From: Megalonaias nervosa
Taxonomy: Eukaryota; Mollusca; Bivalvia; Unionida; Unionidae
Direction of reading: 5' to 3'
Assembly (NCBI GenBank): GCA_016617855.1
Contig: JAECUM010004914.1
Span: 1-64,000 of the forward strand
Length of the DNA: 64,000 bases
The notes beneath the pieces were generated by a model. That model worked only from the letters and a program-made list of their open reading frames with translations, was not told the origin of the DNA and searched no databases. The position numbers and the translations under genes were made by a program. Positions 45,090 through 57,404 of the stretch are shown one piece after another. How positions within the stretch are numbered: the first letter of the stretch is position 1; each line of letters opens with the position of its first letter.

Positions 45090-46900
45090 TAATTTTTCTA
45101 TATAAATAAAATTAATATACAATTATAACTTTGTTAGTACTAAGTAGAAATGAAGATAACACAGGACAGCAAAGCTCCTTGTGTGTATTTAGACAAAATA
45201 CAATCCTTTGATATGGTGTACAGAATCATTGACGTGTAAAAGCACGTCACAGTGTTGTGTTTTTTAAATGTTTGTGTAGTACTCCTCAGGATTCATGAAT
45301 ATTATTTAGTTTTATGATGGTACAAGATGCCCACCATAACACAGCAATATGTTTATTGGTAGACATGAATCTCGTCGCCATTCGAATAAGCCTAGAATTA
45401 CAGACTGATATGGAAGAGTGATGCCAATGTAATGAGTTAAGCACTGTGCGCCGAGATCTGTTATGGCAGTCGATGGATGCTGATCTATACAAAATTTGAA
45501 CAAGTTACCACCTTTTGTCAGTCAAAGTAAATGACTAAGACATCATGTAGAGGAAGGAAACATTATTAAGATACAGTAATCATTAATATGGATCAACAAG
45601 CGAATTTTTATCCGTGAAGGGTCCAAAACCTCCATTTTATTAGTCTAAATGTAAAAGGGATAAAGACATGGAAGATCTCACAAAAGCTAACAAATTCATG
45701 GCTGAAATACAAAGGTCGCTTAAAAGTGAAAATTATGTCTTAGCGACCTAGTTTTTGTATGGACGTGGTACTCTTACTTAGATAAATCCCATTCCAGTTT
45801 CATGAGGGTAGGTGAAATATTGTCTATATCGATGGTATAAGGAGCAAATATCTGACAAGACTAGGATGAAAATGAAGTTACGGTGACCTATTATTGATAT
45901 GGTTGAGTTACTGTCATATTATTGATATGGTTGAGTTACTGTCATTGGGGTGCATGCACATACCAATGTTCACGAGAACAGGTGACGGTACATTGAACGA
46001 CTAGCTTAAAATACAGAAGTCACTCAAGCGTGAGAGTTAGGTCACAGTCGCATACATTTGAAATGATAGAATTGCAAGGGAACGAAAGTCCGAACGAGCA
46101 ATATAATGTATCTCCTCTTAAGTTCATTCGAGAGGTGATAAAAAGTATATTTTGTCTTTTTGAAGCTCGATAAATCGGTCACCGTAACCTGCTTTTGGTA
46201 CATATATGTAGTACGTCTCAAGAATAAAACGAAGGAAGTTTCATGTCCATGCCAGCAACAGTATTACAAAAGCAAACATAAACATAATATGTGTACATTG
46301 CCACTTCAGCGTGGACGTGCGTCACAGTGACCTTATTTGTAGTGTTGTTGTAATACTTATTAGCATGTAGGGGCATATTTATTTTAATGACTACAAATAA
46401 CAGCTTGCAAAGAACTCAAGTAAACATGAAAATTGGACATGATCTCAAGAGCGTAAAAATAGGTAAAAGTGACTTAAGTTTGATGTTGTTTTGTAATACT
46501 TCCCATAAAACACATATGAATATATATGTTTCAGACTGTACAAGTAATAGTGTCTGCGTAACTCGCCTAGATGCACAAGGTCTGCATGATCACTGAAGCC
46601 CGAAAACTAAGCAGCGGTGACCACTTTTTTGATATCGTGGTACAATACACCTGAGGATGTATACAAGTATAAAGATTCAACCCTGTGTAAGGAATAGTGT
46701 GAGAAAAAACCTGACCTAAATATAAAGGTGTACATCTGTTAAATGCCTAGACCGACCACGACAAGTGCGACGCTGGGGTTATCATTATCCTAATCGTTCA
46801 CGCAGACGCGCTAAAATTTGTAGCTACGTGAGCACAAAAATACATACAAAAGAAAATCAAACACGAAAACATGTAATAGCAATATAAAACCAGAACTACC
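45090..46900. other. Unassigned stretch
   Basis: There is no recognised gene. A short duplication of 'tattgatatggttgagttac' lies at 45,892-45,945. Open frames are chance-length. Confidence 0.45.
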
Positions 46901-46904
46901 CAAG

Positions 46905-47050
46905 CATCTAAAGGCATTTTATGGCAAGTAACGTTAAAGATGAAAGCTATACAGCAAAAGGCATTTTATGGCAAATAACGAAAAGATGGAAGCTTTACAG
47001 CAAAAGGCATTTATGGTAAGTAACGTTTAAAATGGAAGCTATATTGTTAA
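46905..47050. repeat. About 50-bp minisatellite, 3 copies
   Basis: Unit 'aaaggcattttatggcaagt' plus 'aacgttaaagatggaagc' plus 'tatacagc'. Confidence 0.85.
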
Positions 47051-47404
47051 AATGGAGTCTGTTCATAAAAAACTAAACAAGTCATAGAGAAAAATTATAA
47101 GAAGGGCGCATGCGTACACATTGAATTAATCATAAACGTATTATTATTATTATTATTATTGTTAAAACGAAAGAGAACAGTTTTAGCGAATGAAAAACCA
47201 GTAGGGATTTATATAAGTATATGGAAACTGTCTTTAACAAACTATACAATTACAATCTGTACAATTACAGGTTGTACAATTAAGCTGTACAATTAATTAC
47301 AAGCTGTATATTCAAGAGCAGATAATTGGTAAACCTGGTGTCCAATGTCATGATGAAGTGAAAATGCTTTAATATTACGATACGGAGACATCTTCGTGTT
47401 TTAA

Positions 47405-47505
47405 GTAAATTCGACCACCTGTTTGTAAACATTTATCTAGGTTCGACCACCTGTTTGTAGACATTTAAAAGGTTCGACCAACTGTTTGTAAACATTTAAG
47501 TTCAA
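47405..47505. repeat. Short tandem array, 3 copies
   Basis: Unit 'ggttcgaccacctgtttgta' plus 'aacattta'. Confidence 0.85.
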
Positions 47506-47719
47506 GATCGATGGCGGTATCGTTAAAGAGCAAGTAGTTTTCTGTACGATGATGTAATATTTGATCAATTATCTACGGACTCCATTTTATATATGATGAT
47601 GATATATTTGTTCAATTATTTGCGGAGTCCAGTTACCTTTGAAATCAATTATCTACGGAGTCCTTTTACATTTGGAAGCAGTCTTAAGAAAACAAAGACA
47701 TCTAAGATCGATGAGCATT

Positions 47720-47978
47720 GATCAGCATGTTCTCGTTTTGGGTTTAACGCCATTTTCAGCACATGATAAGACAGTTATATATGGCGACCAGTATATCAGA
47801 TGGAGGAAGAACCCGTAAAAACTTCGGGAATAACCATAGACCGATGGGAAGCCACTGGCAAGCTTTCTCACATAGCCAAGCTGGCCGATCCTTAGGCTCG
47901 AGCCCATGCAGACAGACATAAAATGCCGGTAATATGTTTAAGCGAGCACCTTATACCATTTGGTCACCCTGGGCCCCG
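47720..47978 (-). mobile_element. MetaSINE-type SINE, copy 2, near full length
   Basis: On the minus strand it begins with the tRNA-like head 'GGGGCCCAGGGTGACC' (a clear A box, TGACCAAATGGT). A B-box-like GGCTCGAGCC follows. The shared MetaSINE tail then reads 'AGAAAGCTTGCCAGTGGCTT', 'CTTCCTCC', 'ACTGGTCGCCATATATAAC', 'GTGCTGAAAATGGCGTTAAA' and 'CCC'. It is better preserved than copy 1 at 5.6 kb. No flanking target duplication is obvious. Confidence 0.85.
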
Positions 47979-47984
47979 ATTAAG

Positions 47985-48120
47985 TTGTATTCGAAGGACA
48001 CGCGTGTACACACCTTTTGTATTACGTTGTAAACGTGCTTGTCACGCCTTTGTGTTAAGTTGTATTCATATGATACATTTAATCGTGCTTGTACACGCCT
48101 TTGTATTACCAATTTTAGTA
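47985..48120. repeat. Short tandem array (about 45-bp unit)
   Basis: Three imperfect copies around 'cgtgcttgtacacgcctttg' plus 'tattacgttgtat'. It abuts the head of MetaSINE copy 2. Confidence 0.75.
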
Positions 48121-48149
48121 GTTTTAAAAAAAAAAAAATCATAAACTTC

Positions 48150-49730
48150 AATACGAAAAATAATAAAATATTTTGGGTCTATGAAAAATATTACCGTATT
48201 GCCTCTTGTTTAGCATTTATATTGCCTAATGACTTGTATGTATCATTTAAAGAAAGAACACGATAGATAAACTTGAAATAACATCGTATAAGCTTAATCT
48301 TTGGAGTGATAGCACATTTCTGTGTTAATAACTACATAAGCCTTAATGTAGCCTTTGTCGATAAGAAAATGAAACATATGGATTGTTTATAACATACGAC
48401 CTATATCAAACAACAGGTGATTACAGTCCATAGTTGGCACTGTAATGTGGACTTAAGCATGGACAAGTGGCCGCATAAATATTATAGTTTATAACGGGTC
48501 AAATGGTCAACTTTTATATCTTTCCTAATGCGAATAGGAGAGATTATATCATAGAGAATTTTACACTCTTTGCTGTTGGAGCTGAAGCAAATGATAATTT
48601 ACATGAATACTGTAAAAACAAGTTCAATGCAAGTCCTTTACTGTTCATAAAGGACAAGTTCAATATATGTCATTTACTGTTCTGATGATTATTCTCACGA
48701 TTAGTGTGAACAATGCATCAACTGATCTATTTATTTGTTCTAATTCTGTCTTTTCTGCTTTTGCACTGTTTCCTTACTTTAACGAACCATTTTTATGTCG
48801 CGTGCCCTAGAATTTCATCAATATGCATACATCTAAACTTTACAAGTCCTTTTCATGAACATATAAAAATTTAGGGTAAATGACACTGATTCTAAGCATA
48901 ATTCTAATAGTTCTTAGTGTGCAGAATTTAACAACACTGCGTCTGAATTAGGACTTCTTTGTTGTTGTTCTATACAAATTATCGCTCACTCGTTCGGATT
49001 ATTTTGTTACAAAATTAATATGGTTGGCCTTAGGTTCAGTAAATATTTGGATAGTATCAGTTGGTGAATTTTGTAAGTTTGATTAAAATTATAAAGCGGA
49101 TTGAAGAATGTGTGTTTCAGAAAACAAAACAAAACAACAAAAAAAATCAGTAGTAAAACGAGGAATGCAAGTATGTTGATTGTCCGCTTTAATTTATTTA
49201 TGGCAATCTGTACCATCGCCCTCAACTAAACTCCTTTGCTATTTGGAGATTTACTTTCCCATATTGTGTTTTATCTCCACGCCGACCAGCTTGGCTGACA
49301 CATAAGTATGTGAACTAAAATGTTTCGTCCCATTACGCACTTTGATGACTTGCAAAAGGTAATCTTATACATGTCTTAACTATAGTTTGAATTAAATAAA
49401 ATTATTCGTTTAATATAGGTTAACTTTTATATTTGGAAAATGAAAAATTTCCTGTGCTCCTTGGAGCACTTCCATTGTCAAAATCTTCAGTTTCAAGGTG
49501 CGAAGTTTATGCACGTTGTCAAGCTCTTCCATTTCAGAGGTCATTAAATCTTCTTTAAGTACGCAATCCCATAATGCCGAAATATATGAAGTCGGCTTTG
49601 AAAAACACAGGAACTTATGATTTTTTGTTTGTTTGTATATTGGTGTTCAGGCGTATCCTTCAATGACGTCACAGTTGACAAAAGGAAATCACTTCAATAA
49701 ACCTGAAGTTGGAGTTATTGAAATCACTTA
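48150..49730. other. Unassigned AT-rich stretch
   Basis: No recognised gene or repeat. Confidence 0.5.
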
Positions 49731-49734
49731 GACC

Positions 49735-49990
49735 TTTGAATAGAATAGTTTGAATGGTATATTAACTACTACGTCCCCTGAATAGAATAGTTCGAATGGT
49801 ATATTAATTACTACGTCCCTTGAATAGAATAGTTTGAATGGTACATTAACACTACTACGTCCCTTGAATAGATTAGTTCGAATTTTATATTAACACTACT
49901 ACGTCCCTTGAATAGAATAGTTCGAATGGTATATTAATTACTACGTCCCTTGAATAGAATAGTTCGGATGGATATTAACACTACTATACT
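49735..49990. repeat. About 44-bp minisatellite, about 6 copies
   Basis: Unit 'gaatagaatagttcgaatgg' plus 'tatattaattactacgtccctt'. Confidence 0.95.
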
Positions 49991-50427
49991 AGCTGAATCA
50001 TTGTCAGTAAGGGGCCTTTTATTAGCAATAGGAATTATCGCCTCACATGCATGAATTATGACAACTGATAGAAAAGTGGCAAATGTAGCTAGTTACACAT
50101 GTAAAATACATAAAAAATAATTTCTCTTTGCAGTCTGTATTTGGTATCACTTTCTACCTGTATTAAAAGGAACACAAAGCGTAAGTGAATTGTACATTTG
50201 AAAGGGTTTTGTAAGCGTGTGATATTAACATGTGTCCAAAGGCGATGCTTTTTAATGTTCGCATATAAAGAGTGTTTGACATCTTAGGAAACAAATTATT
50301 TCTGCATCCGAGTTTAAAACGTTGCATTTTGTTTGCGAAATGACAAACATTTCCACTTGAACAATTTGTGCCGTTCAGTCGCTGCAACTAAGCAAGGTAC
50401 AATGTTATTCAAACTACGTTGCTCTCA

Positions 50428-50690
50428 CAAACGTCCAGATATGATACAACTCAATGACGACTTCATAGTAAACGTCCAGATATGATACAACTCAATGACG
50501 ACTTCATAGTAAACGTCTAGATATGATATAACTCCATGACGACTTTGTAGTAAACGTCTAGATATGGTATAAATCCATACTAATTTCATTGCAAACGTCC
50601 AGATCCATACTGAATTCATTGTAATGGACCAAGTATGTTATAAAACCTTGTAGAAATCAATGCAAACGTCCAGGTACAACATAAATCCAC
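50428..50690. repeat. About 42-bp minisatellite, about 6 copies
   Basis: Unit 'aaacgtccagatatgataca' plus 'actcaatgacgacttcatagt'. The right-hand copies are more diverged. Confidence 0.9.
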
Positions 50691-50942
50691 GATGACGTTA
50701 ACTTACATAAAAAATTCTTCATTGTCCTACCGAAGCTTGATATAGTCAGTTCTGTAAATAAGAATTAACTAAAATTGGAAAAATAAAATACTATTTAAAA
50801 AATTAACGTGTGAAATGTAATGATTAAAAATTTGCAAAAGGTTTTAACTAGATGTTGATTCGCTCCTTGTCTGCACAGAAGGGTAATAAGTAGGAAAACA
50901 CAAGAAACATTAATAGAAAATACTACCAAGGTTATAGTTTAA

Positions 50943-51362
50943 AAACTAAATGTTTTCTTTAGTGATTTTGAAATATTTCACAACGTATTTCTTCTTGTTG
51001 TATCAAGCTGTCCAAGTTGCTATCTTAAAATAATTTCTATCCCTACCGTTATTCGTAACCCACATAACATACATTTCGTCGTATCGCAGTCTCTGCTATT
51101 CTTGTCTCGGGTGGGTTATCTCGGGATAGTAATCTGCCTCTGCCTCTGTGAAGCACTTGATAACGAGCTGACACGTGTTGAAGATGTAACTAAACTTCTT
51201 TGTGGAGACAGTAATTTTGTGTTTAGAATTAATTATAGATCTATCAATACTTGTCCAGCTGCATGCGGAAGTAACTGTACAGTGTGCAAATATCAGTTTT
51301 ATTTTCGCCCTTCGGAGATGAAATCATTGCATTCAGCTTTGCCGTCACCGCTCCTTTTGTGA
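50943..51362 (+). CDS. Cysteine-bearing open frame, possible exon
   Basis: This frame stays open for 139 codons from a TAA (50,940-50,942) to a TGA, long for this AT-rich DNA, but it has no ATG before residue 125. The middle contains a strongly hydrophobic stretch 'VGYLGIVICLCLCEA' that would serve as a signal peptide or membrane segment. After it comes an acidic part and a compact cysteine cluster 'CPAACGSNCTVCKY'. That order (hydrophobic leader, then Cys-rich part) is what a small secreted protein looks like. Without an ATG it would have to be an internal exon or a decayed gene. Possible acceptor AGs occur near 51,088. No family recognised. Confidence 0.25.
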   Translation, partial: KLNVFFSDFEIFHNVFLLVVSSCPSCYLKIISIPTVIRNPHNIHFVVSQSLLFLSRVGYLGIVICLCLCEALDNELTRVEDVTKLLCGDSNFVFRINYRSINTCPAACGSNCTVCKYQFYFRPSEMKSLHSALPSPLLL

Positions 51363-51694
51363 TAAAATTAGTATTTACTAGCCTCAATAAAATGAAAGAA
51401 GATGTATGCATGTTTTGCTGACTATTTGTATATAACTGTTTATACTCTCTCCCCCTTTGTCTGCCTTCCGTTTCTGCGGGAACAAGGGTGTAATGTAACG
51501 ACCATTTAATTTAGGGGCTGGGGCGGTATGCTGGGATTTTCCATCGTACCATATTTTTTCTTTTACATCTATATAATTTCTCAGCTAATATAATGGACAT
51601 AATTTACTAAATAACCGGTCCCATATAGGCTTGACGCTCCCTTCACCATGTCTTTAGATGCGCCTAATGGAGGCAACATTTTGCCATAAAATAA

Positions 51695-51840
51695 CAGTGC
51701 ATTTGAGACGATCCCTGTGATTATAGTGTATTTGAGAAGATCCCTAGAATGATAGTGCATTTCAGAAGGTCCCTCGAATGATAGTACATTTGAGAAGGTC
51801 CCTAGGATGAAAGTGCATTTGAGAAGGTTCCATTATGACG
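51695..51840. repeat. About 29-bp minisatellite, about 5 copies
   Basis: Unit 'gagaaggtccctagaatgat' plus 'agtgcattt'. Confidence 0.9.
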
Positions 51841-52009
51841 TCCTATCTGAGAAGGGCTGGTACTTTTTACCAGAAATAAACTGAATTTGTATTTTTGTAT
51901 CTTTTCCATTTTTAGTGATATTACGAATATTTAATTTGCATTGTTTGTTGACTAGTTTTCAATTTTTTAAAAATAATTTTATTAAATGCTGTGGGTAACG
52001 TAAGATTGT

Positions 52010-52760
52010 ATCCAGTAGCTGACCTTGTCCAAAATCAGTGAAAATTTTGCAAACAACTTTTTTTCTGAGTGAGGAAGATTATCTTAAGCTGCGACAAGGA
52101 CATTTTTATAGCTAGACTACGTGATGATTATCACATGATTTATTGTGATTTTGGTGATGGGCTTTCTAATTATAACTAAGATCCTTCTGGAATATTGTAT
52201 TTTTGACTCTTATCCGGGGTCCCTTTTACATCTTAGTTAAAAACATAAATTTATTTATTTGAAAATTAGTCATTCATGCTTTAAGATCTTAGCAGAATCA
52301 ATTGTATTATTGTTGTATCCAGTAATTTATTTGGGCTGGAATTTTATTTATTAGTTATTCACTGGAAGTACAAAGTGCTCTTCACAAATAACGTTGTTGG
52401 GAATAGGGGCTTGAATTTATAGTCAAATTTTAAATAAGGATATATTTATGGATTATATTATTGTGATCTAACAGAAGACTATTGGTACACCACCGCTACA
52501 TGGGCCACCACAGGCACATCAACACGTGCAGCATTGGATTTAATTTGGATTTCCACTAAAGTTTGTTCACAATTTTAAACATTAGGACTTGTGCCTGTAA
52601 TTCTAAGATTATTTGAGATTTCGTTCGCAATACCGTAAGTTGCTTTATTAAAATTTTCTCTTTCTAGGGATATAAATCTTTTGTGGAATTTTACAAAGCT
52701 TGTTGTTTCTTACTCTTTTCTATTGCCTTTCTTTTAAAACCACAGAATCGTAATAGTGGT
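52010..52760 (+). repeat. Dispersed repeat family D, single diverged copy
   Basis: Shares 'gaccttgtcca', 'gggctggaattttattt', 'gcaataccgtaagttgc' (52,628-52,644), 'tctagggatataaat', 'ttttacaaagcttgttgt', 'actcttttct' and 'cgtaatag' with the dimers at 16.4 and 35 kb, in the same order. The sequence upstream of the donor-like site is more diverged. Confidence 0.7.
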
Positions 52761-52820
52761 AACTAAACTTTTTCTGCACTATATAGCCTGGATTGTGATG
52801 ATGTACAACTAAACTCTACA

Positions 52821-52847
52821 CATACATACATACATACATACATACTC
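52821..52847. repeat. (ACAT)n microsatellite
   Basis: Six to seven tetranucleotide copies. Confidence 0.95.
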
Positions 52848-52944
52848 GGAGCGCTTTACCCTTGATCGCTGTGCTATCACGACTACTGAAACACTACAAT
52901 TATCCCAAACATTACAATTATTAGTACCATTATTAAGAAATACC

Positions 52945-53130
52945 AGTCCTAAAGTTTCAGAGAGAAGGTTAGGCTGCTTCGGATTACTGAAACTTTAAAA
53001 ACAAGGTTAGGCGGTTGCGGAATATTGAAATTTCAAAGACGTGGTTAGGCGGTTGTGGAATATTGAAACATCAATGACAAGGTTCGGCGGTTGCAGATTA
53101 AAGAAACTTCAAAGACAAGGTTAGACCACT
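52945..53130. repeat. About 42-bp minisatellite, about 4 copies
   Basis: Unit 'ttgaaacttcaaagacaagg' plus 'ttaggcggttgcggaat'. Confidence 0.9.
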
Positions 53131-53491
53131 ATGGATTAAGAGGGTGAGAGTATCGTACGGGCAGTCTTAAGTTTTAAGAAAAACTCCCAAGTTGCTAACC
53201 AACTTAGAAGGATATTTTGTCCAATTGAAATCGTTGATAAAATATTTAAAGAATATAACATACTTGTTGATAACGAAATGGATTTGTAAATACAGGTGCA
53301 GAAGCATCGCCACACTTTATTGTGAATGTTACATAACTAGGGATAAAAGGGACACCTTGTCACTATGAAGGAGTTAAGGCATTCAGTCTGGATACATATA
53401 AGTGACTGTACATCGTACCTAGCTACGATGTCGTAGCCTCAACTTGATTTGTTGTGGTTGAGGTAGGTAGGAGTTGGGTTACTAATATTAG

Positions 53492-53638
53492 TACTACATC
53501 GCACCGTGTTCAATAACGATTCGGATGACAGACACACCATTATCTCTGAGCTGGGCGATAATGCTGATATACAGGATTTTGAGGCATTGCAGTTTGTTTC
53601 TAGAGACAGCATGCACGATATGGCCACCAAGTTTCAGG
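53492..53638 (+). CDS. Possible isolated exon
   Basis: A forward frame of 51 codons (53,494 to the TAA at 53,647) has acidic, non-repetitive, protein-like composition: 'NNDSDDRHTIISELGDNADI' then 'QDFEALQFVSRDSMHDMATK'. A plausible acceptor (ATATTAG, AG at 53,490-53,491) precedes it and a donor-like CAGG|GTATGA lies at 53,638-53,641, giving a 147-bp exon. I recognise no domain. The block ends where the flanking sequence returns to AT-rich noise. It is the most exon-like segment in the window, but it could be a retrocopy fragment or chance. Confidence 0.3.
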
Positions 53639-53649
53639 GTATGAACTAA

Positions 53650-54810
53650 AACATCGTTTATTTATAATTTCGAACTGACGTAATCACTAGCATTCAACCA
53701 ATCAAGCACCGATATTTGACTCATTCAAGTAGGCGATTGATTCTGTTTTTATCTTATTACACCTTTGTCTTTGACAGCGAAGAAAATCCTACTAGCCTGC
53801 TATTTTTGTTTTGAAAGCTAAGTTTTTATAGCCAGTAACATGTTGAAATGTATTCCGAAGATTTTCCCAGATTCATTTTGAGAAATTCTATGATGACAAA
53901 ATTAGACTCTTTTAAGTCGAGATGAAGATAAAGTCCTGAGTAAAGAAAATGTTTTTAACTCTAGGATACGGGCATCAAGCCTTTTGTACCCCGTATGTAA
54001 AAATTATCAAATGAAGACACCAAGGGAAAAGAACATGGGCATACGTGTTTGTGGAGGGACGGGGGTTTGCACTGAAATATCTTATTTCAAGCTTTTTCAT
54101 CAGATACATTTAAAGTTGGCTTGCATTTTCCACAACTGTGATGAGACTGAGGGATGGTTTGCACCACTCACTAAGTACAATCACAGAGATAACAGCTACA
54201 GCGACATCTAAGGAAAGAACACGAAGTCCTGAAATCAATTTATTGAAAGAAAATGACTCAGAATTTGGTTGTCTTTTTATATAATTATAATTATTGTTTG
54301 CTTTTCAAGCAAATGACCAGCATAGAAATTAGAATGCATCCCTGTTTTCTATTGGATTTAACTGTGAGATTGGTTTTATCTATATTGTACTTACTGTTGG
54401 AAGAAATGAAAATGTTCAGGATGGACCAATAACACATGGCAATGTTGACACAAAGTATTTTAAATATTATGAAGAAAATGAGAATCCCGCGGTGTGGTAC
54501 AAATTTACCAAAAATAAAACCCACCCCCCACCCCACCCCAAAAATAGACTAATTTAATTACCGAAGATGAACATTATTATAGACAAACTTTTGAAGAATG
54601 TGCGATTACTAAGTAAATGTACCGAGATTTAATTTGCAAGTTATTGGAAAGGGAAAATAAAGTAGCTTTTAAGCATGATAAATTGTACGTAAATGGAATC
54701 TGGTATTGACGTGATAAAATGTCATTAAGAGAAAGTAGAATGTTGCACTTCTTTCTTTGACCAAATCTTCAATCACCAAATGATAGGAAGCTTTAAATGT
54801 TTCCGATGCG
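53650..54810. other. Unassigned stretch
   Basis: No recognised gene. Forward frame 53,984-54,211 has an internal ATG and two Cys pairs but no family resemblance. Confidence 0.4.
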
Positions 54811-54814
54811 ATGA

Positions 54815-55210
54815 ATGCACCAAGTGACTATACAATGGCCAAGTACTATATATGACCAAGTGACTATACAATGGCCAAGTACTATATATGACCAAGTTAC
54901 TATACAATGACCAAGTACTATATATGACCAAGTGACTATACAATGCCCAAGTGACTATATATGACCAAGTGAATATACAATGCCCAAGTGACTATATATG
55001 ACCAAGTGACTATACAATGGCCAAGTACTATATATGACCAAGTGACTATACAATGCCCAAGTGACTATATATGACCAAGTGACTATACAATGGCCAAGTA
55101 CTATATATGACCAAGTGACTATACAATGGCCAAGTACTATATATGACCAAGTGACTATACAATGCCCAAGTGACTATATATGACCAAGTGGCTATATATG
55201 ATCAAGGAAA
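54815..55210. repeat. 36/38-bp minisatellite, about 11 copies
   Basis: Two unit types alternate: 'tgaccaagtgactatacaat' plus 'ggccaagtactatata', and the same with 'gcccaagtgactatata'. Confidence 0.97.
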
Positions 55211-55214
55211 ACAA

Positions 55215-55760
55215 GCGCCCCACTCCTAGCCCTATGGATATAGGAAAATAAGTAAATCCTCTGAAAGTGAACATGAACAAGTTTTGGTCTTCTTACTGCT
55301 GGAATGAAGAATATTGCAACTGCAAACAAAAATGCCTCCCCGCCCCACCTCCATCGTCCCCCTCCAGCTAAAACAAATCAGCATCGTTGTATATTTTTTG
55401 TAGACATGAAGATAGGGTCTGGATTTGTTGATTATCACATTTAATTATTATTGGGTTGGTTATGTGTTGCTGCTGGTTTTATTTATTGGGTTGGTTGGGT
55501 GTTGCTGTCGTTTTTGTTGTAAGGTTCCAATTAACAAACGATTTCGCTTGCCCATAAGCATTCCGTGACGTCACTGTTAAGAGTGTTGGTTAAGAGGCCA
55601 TTAAGAACGTGTTCATATAACTCAGTCAAAAGCTCTTAATGGCTAAGTGGCATTACATCAATTAAGCTAATTGGTCGAGATATGCATATTGCCTTCAAAA
55701 GTTAAAGAGCATGATGATGTGATTTTCAGTCGTTAAAAGTCGTTAAATTCCTTCAACGAA

Positions 55761-55808
<48 letters not shown>

Positions 55809-56342
55809 ATGCGTCATGCAGGTAAAAAAAATTGAGGAATGTTCGATCGTTAGCAACAGTTCTGTAGAGTAACATGTTGTGCAGTCGTAAAACAGATGTA
55901 AGCTTACACGTTCGAAGTACGTGTACATCGTGGCTGAATAATCTTGGGCAGCTAAACTTGTTAGAAGGTGAACTTGTACACCTTGGGCTGCTGATATTGT
56001 CACGGAAGAAATTTCGGCCGATATATATTCTAATCCACTGCTTGACTCTGACCAAAACGTGAAAATATATGGCATTCTCAACCTTGGCTAAACCCTCAAA
56101 GATAAAACGCCTTGTGATTTATATCCCACTTCTCCACAGTAGCCGTTACTTCATGCGTTCCGAGATCAGTGGCTGATAAAAGTATCAAGTCCATTTTGAC
56201 CAGATGGACAAACTAACGCCAGATTACTGCATGCAGTAAGGAAAGTGGACAGTTGGGGACTATGTTTGGCAAACTGCTTCGTGGAATTACTGAAATGCAC
56301 AACCAATCGGTATATTGGGATTAGACAAGTACGCAATGTTTA

Positions 56343-56373
<31 letters not shown>

Positions 56374-56990
56374 TTTGTGGTGTCATATAGGTTTGTATAT
56401 TGTGGTGGTGATCATAACGTTACTGACAATAATGCAGTACAGTAGGTTGACCTGTTTTAATGCTTGTCAACGCATAAGCGTTGTATATTCTTGCTTTTGT
56501 CTTGCAAGGAATGGAACTCCATTAAGACGATTTGGACGGGTTCTCATTATTTTCTTTCTTTCTTCTATACTCGCAAATTGTTAAATTGATTGATGATGTA
56601 ATCAGCAATAACTTCGAATTTGACAGCCTTTACTGTGCGGCTTAATCACCACCAATTCATTCAAGTGCAATTCTGTTTGTCATCTCATAAAATATGGATC
56701 CTCAGATCAAAATGAATCGAAATGACAAACGGCTCTAATATTCTGTAGATATCGTGTTGATCTTCAAAGTCTGCCGTGATGTGTCAATTAGCTAAGAAGA
56801 CGAAAAAGTAATGCGCAGCGAAGAAAACTGTTGCTTTAGTCTGACTCAACAATGCTTTTTTCCTATGCAGATTTAGTCTTAAACTAAACAAAACAGAAAA
56901 ATTATTTTATATTTATACACTGTTATTTATTTGACAAGCGAATACGCGGTTCGCCTAAAATGCCCGTTGTTAGATATATCTGCAATGATT
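55215..56990. other. Unassigned stretch with two microsatellites
   Basis: Contains (CA)n at 55,764-55,806 and (ATT)n at 56,341-56,374. No gene is recognised. Confidence 0.5.
55764..55806. repeat. (CA)n microsatellite
   Basis: 43 bp of pure AC/CA. Confidence 0.97.
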
Positions 56991-56999
56991 ATCGTGGGT

Positions 57000-57150
57000 G
57001 AGGAAAAGGAGTGGAGCGGGCGTTGTGTGATGGGACCTGAGGTAAGGGCGTAGAGGGGGTATTGTGTGATGTGACCCAAGGTAAGGGCTTAGAGCGAAAG
57101 TTGCATGGGCGTAGAGCGTGTGTTGCATGATGAGACTTGAGAAAAGTGCG
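57000..57150. repeat. Diverged tandem array, about 30-48 bp units
   Basis: Four imperfect units around 'gtgtgatgtgacccaaggta' plus 'agggcgtagag'. Confidence 0.7.
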
Positions 57151-57404
57151 TACAGTGAGTGTGCCCTCACGAAAAGGAATACCACATCTACAGGTCATTA
57201 GATGTTCTCAAAGTGGCTCGAATAAAGACTAAAGATGTTGAGGAGCTTATTGTTTGGAGTGAAAGATATTCATATTCCAACCCAGACTTCGTCTGACAGA
57301 TTACATTCTTCTAGATGTATGAGATCAAATAACCACTGACTAGCACTGACAGATAACGCGCTGCAAAAGAGAGAGAGGGTAGGGGGAGAGAAGGTTCCGT
57401 AGTG

